Source: Chloroflexota bacterium
GTDB taxonomy: Bacteria; Chloroflexota; Dormibacteria; Dormibacterales; Dormibacteraceae
Length of the DNA: 64,000 nt
Reading direction: 5' to 3'
Assembly (NCBI GenBank): GCA_005880945.1
Contig: VBIU01000010.1
Span: forward strand, 1-64,000
Position numbers and translations under genes: made by a program. Within the stretch, counting starts at the first letter, position 1; the number at the start of each line of letters is the position of its first letter. The notes beneath the pieces are model-generated. The model had not been told where the DNA came from. It was given only the letters and a program-made list of their open reading frames with translations, and did no database searches. Shown here in pieces: positions 30,545-38,022 of this stretch.

Positions 30545-31789
30545 ATGTCCAACACTTTTCCCGAAGGCTTCCTCTTTGGCGCGGCGGTGGGCGCGCACCA
30601 GGTCGAAGGTGGCAACACCAACAGCGACTGGTGGTGGTGGGAGCATCGCGAAGGAACAGTCTGCCGGGAGCCGTCCGGCGACGCCTGCGACTTCTATAAC
30701 CGATACGAGGAAGATATAGCGCTGCTGGCCGGGCTCGGCATGAACGCTTTCCGTTTTGGCATTGAGTGGGCGCGTATCGAACCGGCCGAGGGCGAGTTCT
30801 CGCACGCACAGCTCGACCACTACCGGCGCATGCTGGACGCGTGCCACCGGCATTCGGTGGTGCCTGTCCTCACCTTCCACCACTTCACGCTGCCGAAGTG
30901 GCTGCACGACCTTGGGGGCTTCGCGTCGGACCAGTTTCCGGCGTTGTTCGAGCGCTATTGCGATCGCGCGGCGGCTGTGCTCGGGGACGCGATAGGGGTC
31001 GCCTGCACCATCAATGAGCCGCAGGGGCTGGCGCAGAGCGGCTACCTCCTCGGCATCAATCCGCCAGGCCACACCGATGATCACGTTGGTGCGCAAGCCG
31101 CCGTCGACCACCTGCTTGAGGCGCACCGTCTTGGCGCCGCGGCGATTCGCGCTCACACTCATGCGCCGGTCGGAGTCACTCTCGCCATCCCGGACATCCA
31201 GTACGAGGACGGAGCGCAGCCAGGGAACACATCTCTCGAGATCGAGTCTCGCGTCAACGATCAGTTCATGGAGCTGGCGCGAAAGGACGACTTCATCGGA
31301 GTCCAGACATACACGCGGTTTCGTATCGGTCCCGAGGGATCTCGCAGCCCCGGTCACGATTGGAGCGACTGGACTCGCGAGGCGGACGAGACGGATGGCT
31401 CAACCCAGATGGGCTACGAGTACTATCCGCAGGCGCTTGGCGGTGCGATCCGGCGCGCGTGGAGGAGCACGGGAGGAATCCCGATCCTGGTCACGGAGAA
31501 CGGCATCGCCACGTCTTTCGACGACAAGCGGATTGCCTTCATGGACGCCGCTCTCCGCGAGGTGCAGGCATGTATCGCGGAGGGCATCGACGTGCGGAGC
31601 TACCTGCACTGGTCTCTGCTCGACAACTTCGAGTGGGCGTTCGGTTATGCACCTACCTTTGGTCTGGTCGCTGTCGACCGGCGCACGTTCGAGAGGCATC
31701 CGAAACCGAGCGCCGGGTGGCTTGGTGCTGTCGCCCAGACGAAGCGCCTTCCGGAGCTCGAGCCTAGCGCTTCTTCTCCATCTGCGTGA
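30545..31789 (+). CDS. Glycoside hydrolase family 1 (beta-glucosidase-like)
   Basis: 414 aa from ATG 30545. GH1 hallmarks: FPEGFLFGAAVGAHQVEGG at the N-terminus, GMNAFRFGIEWARIEP, acid/base Glu in CTINEPQ, nucleophile Glu in ILVTENGIAT, and LHWSLLDNFEWAFGYAPTFGLVAVDR near the end. It hydrolyses beta-glucosides or related beta-linked disaccharides in the cytoplasm after import by the adjacent ABC system. The last 26 bases overlap the 3' end of the convergent GH2 gene. Upstream in-frame ATG 30497 gives an N-terminus with no family similarity, so ATG 30545 is preferred. Confidence 0.92.
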   Translation: MSNTFPEGFLFGAAVGAHQVEGGNTNSDWWWWEHREGTVCREPSGDACDFYNRYEEDIALLAGLGMNAFRFGIEWARIEPAEGEFSHAQLDHYRRMLDACHRHSVVPVLTFHHFTLPKWLHDLGGFASDQFPALFERYCDRAAAVLGDAIGVACTINEPQGLAQSGYLLGINPPGHTDDHVGAQAAVDHLLEAHRLGAAAIRAHTHAPVGVTLAIPDIQYEDGAQPGNTSLEIESRVNDQFMELARKDDFIGVQTYTRFRIGPEGSRSPGHDWSDWTREADETDGSTQMGYEYYPQALGGAIRRAWRSTGGIPILVTENGIATSFDDKRIAFMDAALREVQACIAEGIDVRSYLHWSLLDNFEWAFGYAPTFGLVAVDRRTFERHPKPSAGWLGAVAQTKRLPELEPSASSPSA

Positions 31790-33419
31790 TCGGCTGAAGC
31801 AGCTCCGGCTCGAGCTTCGGCCGCCGTTCGAAAGTTAGTAGGCCGTTTCGTTCCTGCTCGACATCGGTCAGCTGCGTGTAGCAGAAGCCCTCGACCGGGC
31901 CTGGCGCCATCAATGCCTCGACCATCTCGCGATACGTCATCAAAAGCGCCTCGCCCCCGGAGGCTTCCGACCAGCCAAAGCCGCCCGAGCCCGACAGAGC
32001 GACACCTCCGAACTCGCTGACGACGATCGGCTCGCCATGATGTGCGTAGCCAGGTAGGTAAGCGGGATGCGGTCGTGCGCCGTCCGCGAGCGCAGTCCCG
32101 AGATTGCGATAGCGACGCGCGAGATCCTCCGCCGACCCATAGTCATGAAGAGTGCAGAGGTCGCTCGTAGTGTGGTCCCAGCCGTCGTTCGACATCGCCG
32201 GCCTTGTCGGATCGAGCTCATGCGTTAGCGCATACAGCCGGTTGAGAAGCTCGACCGGCGGCTCGGGCCCGAGCCCGAAGCTCTCGTTCATGGGCACCCA
32301 CGCCACCACGGACGGGTGGTCGCGGTCGCGGACGACCGCCTGCTGCCACTCGTTGATGAGCCGGCGCTCGGCATCGGGTGAGTCCACGTGGAAGTTGGCC
32401 ATCTCGCCCCACACGAGGAAACCGAGCGTGTCGGCCCAGTACAGCCATCGTGGGTCCTCCACTTTCTGGTGTTTGCGCGCGCCATTGAAGCCCATAGCCT
32501 TGGCGACCTCGATGTCACGCCGCAGCTCAGAGTCGGTGGCCGCGGTCAGCAACCCGCCCGGGAAGTAGCCCTGGTCGAGGACTAGCCGCTGGATGTAGGG
32601 CTCGCCGTTGAGCCAGAACCGGCCATCCCTGGTCTCGACTTTTCGGAGTCCGAAGTAGCTCGTCACCTGGTCCGAAGCGCCGCCCTTCGCATCGAGCAGG
32701 CTTGCTTCGATCTGGTACAGATGGGGCGTATCCGGGCTCCATGGCATAGCGCGCTCGAGCGCGATCCGCCCCGCGCCAGTGCCCCGCCATCGGCCGACCA
32801 CTGCCCCGTCGAACGAAGCCACCACCTCAACCTCGCCGTCCGCCGCGGCCTCGAGCTCAATTGCCGCCGCGTCCAGGTCAGGCCGGACCCTGAGGCTCTG
32901 GATCGAGCGCTCCGGCAGTGGCTCCAGCCAGACCGTCTGCCAGATGCCGGTCGTCGCCGTGTAAAAGATGCCCTCCGATTCAGGCTTCCAGAACTGCTTG
33001 CCGCGCGGGATCGTCATGTCCTGGAGCGGATCCTCGGCTCGAACCACGACAGTGTTGCCGGCGCGGCCTGCGAAGCGGCTGATATCCGCCGAGAACGGCG
33101 TGTGGCCGCCTTCGTGACGGGCGACCTCCTCCCCGTTCACCCACACCGTGGCGCGGTAGTCGACGGCGCCGAAATGCAGCATCAGCCGCGCGGCATCGGG
33201 GGCGTCGAACCGGCGCCGGTACCAGACGACGTCGCCGGGCTCGGGCTCGGCAAGCCCCGAGAGGGACGACTGCGGGCAAAAAGGGACGAGGATGCGGCGG
33301 TCGAAGACCTCGGAGTCGCCGGCCCCGAACTCCCATTCGCCGTTGAGATTGACCCAGCTAGAGCGGCGGAAGCTCGGACGCGGATATTCGGGTCTCGGCA
33401 GTCCGCGCATTTCCCTCAT
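31764..33419 (-). CDS. Glycoside hydrolase family 2 (beta-galactosidase/glucuronidase-like)
   Basis: 551 aa from ATG 33419 (ATG 33410 also possible). The jellyroll sugar-binding domain (SSWVNLNGEWEFGAG, YRRRFDAPDAARLMLHFGAVDYRATVWVNGEEVARHEGGHTPFSADIS) is followed by an Ig-like domain and a TIM barrel with acid/base Glu in VVAWVPMNESFG and nucleophile Glu in IVVSEFGG. At about 550 residues it is the short GH2 form without C-terminal domains. It converges on the GH1 gene and is divergent from the GAF fusion gene, with only 18 bp between the start codons. Shared regulation is therefore likely. Confidence 0.9.
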   Translation of the reverse strand: MREMRGLPRPEYPRPSFRRSSWVNLNGEWEFGAGDSEVFDRRILVPFCPQSSLSGLAEPEPGDVVWYRRRFDAPDAARLMLHFGAVDYRATVWVNGEEVARHEGGHTPFSADISRFAGRAGNTVVVRAEDPLQDMTIPRGKQFWKPESEGIFYTATTGIWQTVWLEPLPERSIQSLRVRPDLDAAAIELEAAADGEVEVVASFDGAVVGRWRGTGAGRIALERAMPWSPDTPHLYQIEASLLDAKGGASDQVTSYFGLRKVETRDGRFWLNGEPYIQRLVLDQGYFPGGLLTAATDSELRRDIEVAKAMGFNGARKHQKVEDPRWLYWADTLGFLVWGEMANFHVDSPDAERRLINEWQQAVVRDRDHPSVVAWVPMNESFGLGPEPPVELLNRLYALTHELDPTRPAMSNDGWDHTTSDLCTLHDYGSAEDLARRYRNLGTALADGARPHPAYLPGYAHHGEPIVVSEFGGVALSGSGGFGWSEASGGEALLMTYREMVEALMAPGPVEGFCYTQLTDVEQERNGLLTFERRPKLEPELLQPITQMEKKR

Positions 33420-33437
33420 TCTTATCGCGAGGATCCT

Positions 33438-36400
33438 GTGCGCCCGCCAATCGAGACAGCGTCCGGCCTTGCAGCGGTGCTTCGCGGCGTGGTCGCCGAC
33501 ATGCAGCACGCCTCCAAGGCCGACATCGTCTCCATCTTCCTGTACGAAGAGTCCAGCCGCACTTATTACGCGCCGTTCGCCACCGGCCAGCCGCAGGAGA
33601 GCCTCCTCGACTCGCTGACCGACATGCGCGAGCAGCTCGCTCGGTATTCGAGCGACATGAGCCAGGGCAAGGTCCCTGACGATTTCAGCGTCCATCACTA
33701 CGGCTCGACGGTCTGGCTGACGGTCACACGTCAGAAGCTGGTCGCGAGAGACGCCGCCACCGAGATCGACAGCACCTTCATCAGGCGCTACCAGGTCCAG
33801 GCGACCATCGGATTGCCCCTGCTGGCGGGCGACAGGCTCCTCGGCCTCGTCTATCTCAACTACCGCGGGCGAGACCAAGCGCCAGACGGCGCTCGCCTGG
33901 CCGAGCTCGAACGCCGGGCGGCCGGCGCCGCCAGCGCGATAGCGACGGTACTTGCGGCGGCAGAGCGCTCGGCCCTTGACGGCATCGGCAGGCTGGCAGC
34001 CCTCCTGACCGCGCCCCCCGGAGATGAGCACACCGAGCTGAAGGAGCTCAGGCGCCTACTCTCGATCGCGCTTGCCGAGCTCCTGCTGGCGAGCGAGCTG
34101 GACGCTGCAGCGATCTATCAGTTCGCGGCGCAGCGGACCAGCCTCGAGCTGGTGACCGCGCACGCGCCGGTGGCTGCGCCACCCCGCATCGACCGCCACG
34201 ACCCTGCAGCGAGCTGGCCAACGGTGCTGACCGAGACCATTGCTTCGGCAACTGCCGCAGCGGACCTGCACCCGGTCGCCACGTACGCCCTCGGCAGCGA
34301 TCAGGAACCGCACGGTTACCTTGTCGTGCTGAGTCGCGATCGGCTCGCGACGGTACGCCGCGCGCCGGCCACCGACCTGCTTCTCAAAGCCGGCGCCGAG
34401 CTCATCGGCAGCTCGCTGGCGAGCCAGCGCCTCATCGCGGACCTCGAAAAGAGCAACCGTCTGCTCGGCGCCCTCGGAGACATGACCGCCGCAATGCTCA
34501 AGCCCGGCGCGTCACGGCAGGAGGTGCTGGAGGCGGTGGCCGGGCACCTCACCGATGCTGCGGTGCCGGAGTTCGACTTCCACTTCGCGACGGTCTACCT
34601 GCTCGAGGAGCGCGCCGACGAGTCAGTGGTGGTCAGCAGGGCGGCCGGGGCCGCGACAACGGCGGCCATCGCGTCGGCGGAGACTTCGAAAGGACCTGGA
34701 ACGTCGCACCGTGTGCGGGTGCCGCGCTGGGCTCTGGACGAAGAGCGGCTGCTTGCGCCAGACGACGTGCTCGTCCACGTCGCGCGCACGTGGCAGGTCG
34801 CCATCGTCGGACCGCTGCCCGTGGGGGGCAAGATCGACCGGGCCGACGTGGTTGCCGGCGCGCTGCCTACCCCGGCGGCATGGTCGGAGGTGCCCGTCGT
34901 GCGGTCGGACGGAACGACGCTGGCCCACGTCGCCGCCTGCCTGATCGGCGGCGCCGACAGCCGCCAGGCGGGATCGAGCCAGCCGCCCTTCACCCTGGCG
35001 GGCGAGGTGTTCGAGAAGAGCGGGCACGCGGACCTGATCAGGATCTTCCTGCCCTTCGGCTCCGACCTGAACCGTCGAGCGACGGGCGTGCTCGAGGTCG
35101 GCTATCACCGCTCCTACGAGCGCCGGCCTGACTGGGGTCAGATCGAAGCCCTCCGCGCCGCGGCGGCGCAGGTAGCCGTCGCGGTCGAAACGGCTCGCCT
35201 CTACGAGGAGGCGCGACGTCACGGCGAAGAGCTGGAGCTGAGCGCCGACGTCAGCCGCGCGATCGCGTCGTCGATCGACCTCGATCAAACCCTGACGCTG
35301 GTGGCGCAGGGCCTGGCGCGCTTGGTCGACGCATCGCTCTGCCAGATCGCCCTCTACGAAGAGGATCGCGAGGGATGGTTCGGTGCGGCGGCTTCCGACC
35401 AGGAGGAACTGTGGCGGCGCCAGCACGGTGAGCGATCCGAGCCCTCGTTCCTCTTCGACGTCCTCGACCGCGGCGAGCCGCTGGTCATCGAGGACACTGG
35501 AACGAGCGATCGGGTCAGCCCTTCTTATGTGAAGACGTTCGGAGTGCGCTCACTGCTCGCTCTTCCTCTGGTGGCGGACGGCCAGACGATCGGCGCGGCT
35601 GTGCTCGCGGAGCGCGAACAGCTCCGCACGTTCACTCCTGAGGAGGTGGAGCGGGTGCAGGGACTTGCACTCGGCGCCGCGGTCGCCATCAAGAACGCGC
35701 GGCTCCATGCGCGCGCGGAGGAGGAACGCCACCTGCAGAAGGACTTCGTGCTGGTGGGTTTCGGCCAGTGGGGACAGAAGGCCTATCAGCATCTGCAGAC
35801 GTTGAAGCAGTTCTTCAACTTCCGCATCCACGTCGTCGAGCAGGACTCACCCGGTGCTCGCGAACGCCTGGCCGCGCGCGAGGAAGAGGTGAAGACGCAT
35901 GGCGACGCCTTTTACTGGGACGGGCCCTCACTCCCTGCGCACGACCAGCTGGAACGCGAGCTCGAGTCCAGCTCGTATGTGATCACCTACATCGCGACGC
36001 CGGCCGTGACCCATCTGCCCACCCTTGCCCTGTACTACGACCTCAGCGACGTGGTGCTGATCGAGAAGCCGCTGGGCGCGCCTCCCGAGGATTACCGGGA
36101 GTTTCTCGACAGCGCCCCCGGTGGAGTCGAGATCGTGGCCGCCGACCACTACTACTTCAAGCTCGAGGTACGCCTGCTCCAGCTCCTCCTCACCGAGGAG
36201 AGAACGTTGCGAGACTTCCTCGACAACGTCGAGGAGATTCGGATCGAGATACTCGAAGAGCAGCCACTGGTCGGCGCGGCCGCGGACATCGGAGTTGTCG
36301 CCGACCTGATCCCTCACGCGTTCGCGATCATCTCCCTGTTGACGCCGATCGACCGCATCCGCCTCGACGCCGAAGCGCCACTTTTGGTGGGCCGGCACGA

Positions 36401-36884
36401 AGGGCTCACCGGCCAGCGCGAGAGCTACGCGCGAATGAACTCGACCTTCCAGAACCGCGGCCGATCGGTGCGGCTCGTGATCGATGTGGGCAAGGGCGCC
36501 GAGAATGCGAAGTGGATCAAGTTGAGCGGTGAGCGCCGCGCGGGCGGGCGCAGCCCCAGCTACAAGTTCGACTTCGGAAAGGGCGAGGCGATCGACGGCA
36601 CGCAGGCCACTGTGCGGGCGGCGGTGCGAAGGATTCGCGAGCCGGGGGTGCCAGACAACGCGCACCTGAACATGCTTCGCCACGTGATCGAGAAGAGGCA
36701 CCCGGCGGTCGGCATCCTGTCGATCCGAGAAGCGATCAGGGCGAACCAGCGAGTGCGAGAGCTGGAGGCGATGGCGGTCGAGCTGCTGGCGCGAGGCGAG
36801 TGGACGAGCTATGCCGTGGGCACGCGCCCGGCCTTCGACGCAAAGCGACTGACAATGTCGAGCGGGATCAAAGCCGAAAGCTAA
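33438..36884 (+). CDS. Multi-GAF sensor fused to a G6PD/Gfo-Idh-MocA-like dehydrogenase
   Basis: 1148 aa from GTG 33438, with an AGG ribosome site close by. The N-terminal two thirds are a GAF array: GAF at about 10-165 (DIVSIFLYEESSRTYY ... ATIGLPLLAGDRLLGLVYLNYRG), weaker GAF-like modules at about 200-340 and 355-580, and a clear GAF at about 595-755 (QIALYEEDREGWFGAA ... VRSLLALPLVADGQTIGAAVLAE). A short coil EEERHLQ leads into a Rossmann dehydrogenase from about 770 (FVLVGFGQWGQKAY). There EKPLG (876-880) and DHYYFK (903-908) match the G6PD substrate and catalytic motifs EKPxG and DHYLGK. No kinase, cyclase or HTH output is present. A ligand-gated sugar or sugar-phosphate oxidase is inferred. 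Confidence 0.8.
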   Translation: MRPPIETASGLAAVLRGVVADMQHASKADIVSIFLYEESSRTYYAPFATGQPQESLLDSLTDMREQLARYSSDMSQGKVPDDFSVHHYGSTVWLTVTRQKLVARDAATEIDSTFIRRYQVQATIGLPLLAGDRLLGLVYLNYRGRDQAPDGARLAELERRAAGAASAIATVLAAAERSALDGIGRLAALLTAPPGDEHTELKELRRLLSIALAELLLASELDAAAIYQFAAQRTSLELVTAHAPVAAPPRIDRHDPAASWPTVLTETIASATAAADLHPVATYALGSDQEPHGYLVVLSRDRLATVRRAPATDLLLKAGAELIGSSLASQRLIADLEKSNRLLGALGDMTAAMLKPGASRQEVLEAVAGHLTDAAVPEFDFHFATVYLLEERADESVVVSRAAGAATTAAIASAETSKGPGTSHRVRVPRWALDEERLLAPDDVLVHVARTWQVAIVGPLPVGGKIDRADVVAGALPTPAAWSEVPVVRSDGTTLAHVAACLIGGADSRQAGSSQPPFTLAGEVFEKSGHADLIRIFLPFGSDLNRRATGVLEVGYHRSYERRPDWGQIEALRAAAAQVAVAVETARLYEEARRHGEELELSADVSRAIASSIDLDQTLTLVAQGLARLVDASLCQIALYEEDREGWFGAAASDQEELWRRQHGERSEPSFLFDVLDRGEPLVIEDTGTSDRVSPSYVKTFGVRSLLALPLVADGQTIGAAVLAEREQLRTFTPEEVERVQGLALGAAVAIKNARLHARAEEERHLQKDFVLVGFGQWGQKAYQHLQTLKQFFNFRIHVVEQDSPGARERLAAREEEVKTHGDAFYWDGPSLPAHDQLERELESSSYVITYIATPAVTHLPTLALYYDLSDVVLIEKPLGAPPEDYREFLDSAPGGVEIVAADHYYFKLEVRLLQLLLTEERTLRDFLDNVEEIRIEILEEQPLVGAAADIGVVADLIPHAFAIISLLTPIDRIRLDAEAPLLVGRHEGLTGQRESYARMNSTFQNRGRSVRLVIDVGKGAENAKWIKLSGERRAGGRSPSYKFDFGKGEAIDGTQATVRAAVRRIREPGVPDNAHLNMLRHVIEKRHPAVGILSIREAIRANQRVRELEAMAVELLARGEWTSYAVGTRPAFDAKRLTMSSGIKAES

Positions 36885-36894
36885 CCGCTATCGG

Positions 36895-37959
36895 TCAGCG
36901 ATGGTAAGACTCCTGGATTGCTCTTTCGTACACGGATTGATAGCCGTCCGCCATCTGGCCCGGGCCGAATCGTTCTGACGCTCGCTTGACGCACTTCTGC
37001 AGGTCGATCTCGCCGACATGGGCGTAGGCCTCGACGAGCCCGTCCAAGTCTTCGGCGAGGAATCCCGTGATCCCAGGCTCGACCAGCTCGCTGGCCGCTC
37101 CTCGAGCCATCGCAATGACTGGTGTGCCGCTGACCATCGACTCCACCATCGCGAGACCGAACGGCTCCTCCCACTGGATGGGAAAGATCATCGCCCTCGC
37201 GTGGCTGAGCAGTCGCGCCTTCTCTAGCCCGACGATGTTGTCGTGCCAGACAACCCGCTCGCCGAGATGCGGCTTGATCTCGCGCTCAAAGTAGGCATTC
37301 GCATCGGGATCGATCTTGCCCGCCAGCACGAGCTTCAACCCGAGCCGCCGCGCCACCTCGATGGCGAGGTGCTGCGCCTTGCTCGGGTTGATTCTCGCCA
37401 GCTGGAGAACGTAATCCTCCTTCTCTTCATGGCTGCAGACGGGGCGATACTCGGCCGGGTCGACGGCGTTGTAGACCACTCTTCGCCATCGGACGCTGGC
37501 CACCTGTGCCTGCTGCGAGCGGCTGATCGCGACCAGGTGAACGTCGCGGTCCACCGCAGCCAGGAAATCGCCCTCGGCTTCCGTCAGCGAGCCGTGCAGG
37601 GTGGCGACCACCGGCGTCGTCAGACCGCTTATCGCACCGAGAAGGATTCCGGTCAACCCTGAGTGGTCGTGGATGACGTCGAACGCCCTCCTTCGCACCA
37701 TCTGGTAGGCGCGGTACAGGAAAAGGCTCTCCCGCGGCTGCTGGTCGATCGTTCCCAGCTGGTCGGACCAGCTCTCCGGCGCCACTGCAGCGACCTCAAA
37801 CGGTCCTTTCGTTCCCTGCTGGCCGATGACGCACACCTGATGCCCACGAACGTGCAGCTCGCGGGCGAGGTTGTACGCCATCAGCTCGATCCCGCCGTAG
37901 CCAACGGGTGGAACCGGATACCAAGGGCTGACGATCATGGCAATCCTGCGGGGGACCAC
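36895..37959 (-). CDS. Glycosyltransferase family 4
   Basis: 354 aa from GTG 37959. The GT-B fold opens with IAMIVSPWYPVPPVGYGGIELMAYNLARELHVRGHQV and an acceptor-domain IHDHSGLTGI. The donor half has LQLARINPSKAQHLAIEVARRL and the EX7E signature EEPFGLAMVESMVSGTPVIAMARGAASELVE. It transfers a sugar from a nucleotide donor (UDP-glucose or GDP-mannose are usual for the family). The product is unknown. Lying between the GAF fusion and a glycogen-debranching-type gene, it could serve glucan, glycolipid or compatible-solute synthesis. Confidence 0.9.
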   Translation of the reverse strand: MVPRRIAMIVSPWYPVPPVGYGGIELMAYNLARELHVRGHQVCVIGQQGTKGPFEVAAVAPESWSDQLGTIDQQPRESLFLYRAYQMVRRRAFDVIHDHSGLTGILLGAISGLTTPVVATLHGSLTEAEGDFLAAVDRDVHLVAISRSQQAQVASVRWRRVVYNAVDPAEYRPVCSHEEKEDYVLQLARINPSKAQHLAIEVARRLGLKLVLAGKIDPDANAYFEREIKPHLGERVVWHDNIVGLEKARLLSHARAMIFPIQWEEPFGLAMVESMVSGTPVIAMARGAASELVEPGITGFLAEDLDGLVEAYAHVGEIDLQKCVKRASERFGPGQMADGYQSVYERAIQESYHR

Positions 37960-38022
37960 GTTTCTAAAACTCCGGAGCCCTAATCACACCCTAGGAGGCA
38001 GCTACTCCGTACAGGTTGGCTA

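Noticed and set aside
32721-33437. N-terminal extension of the GAF-dehydrogenase gene
   Set aside because: It runs antisense through the GH2 gene with an Arg/Pro-rich translation. GAF similarity begins only after GTG 33438.
33420-34031. N-terminal extension of the GH2 gene beyond ATG 33419
   Set aside because: It is antisense to the first GAF domain; GH2 similarity begins at GLPRPEYPRPSF.
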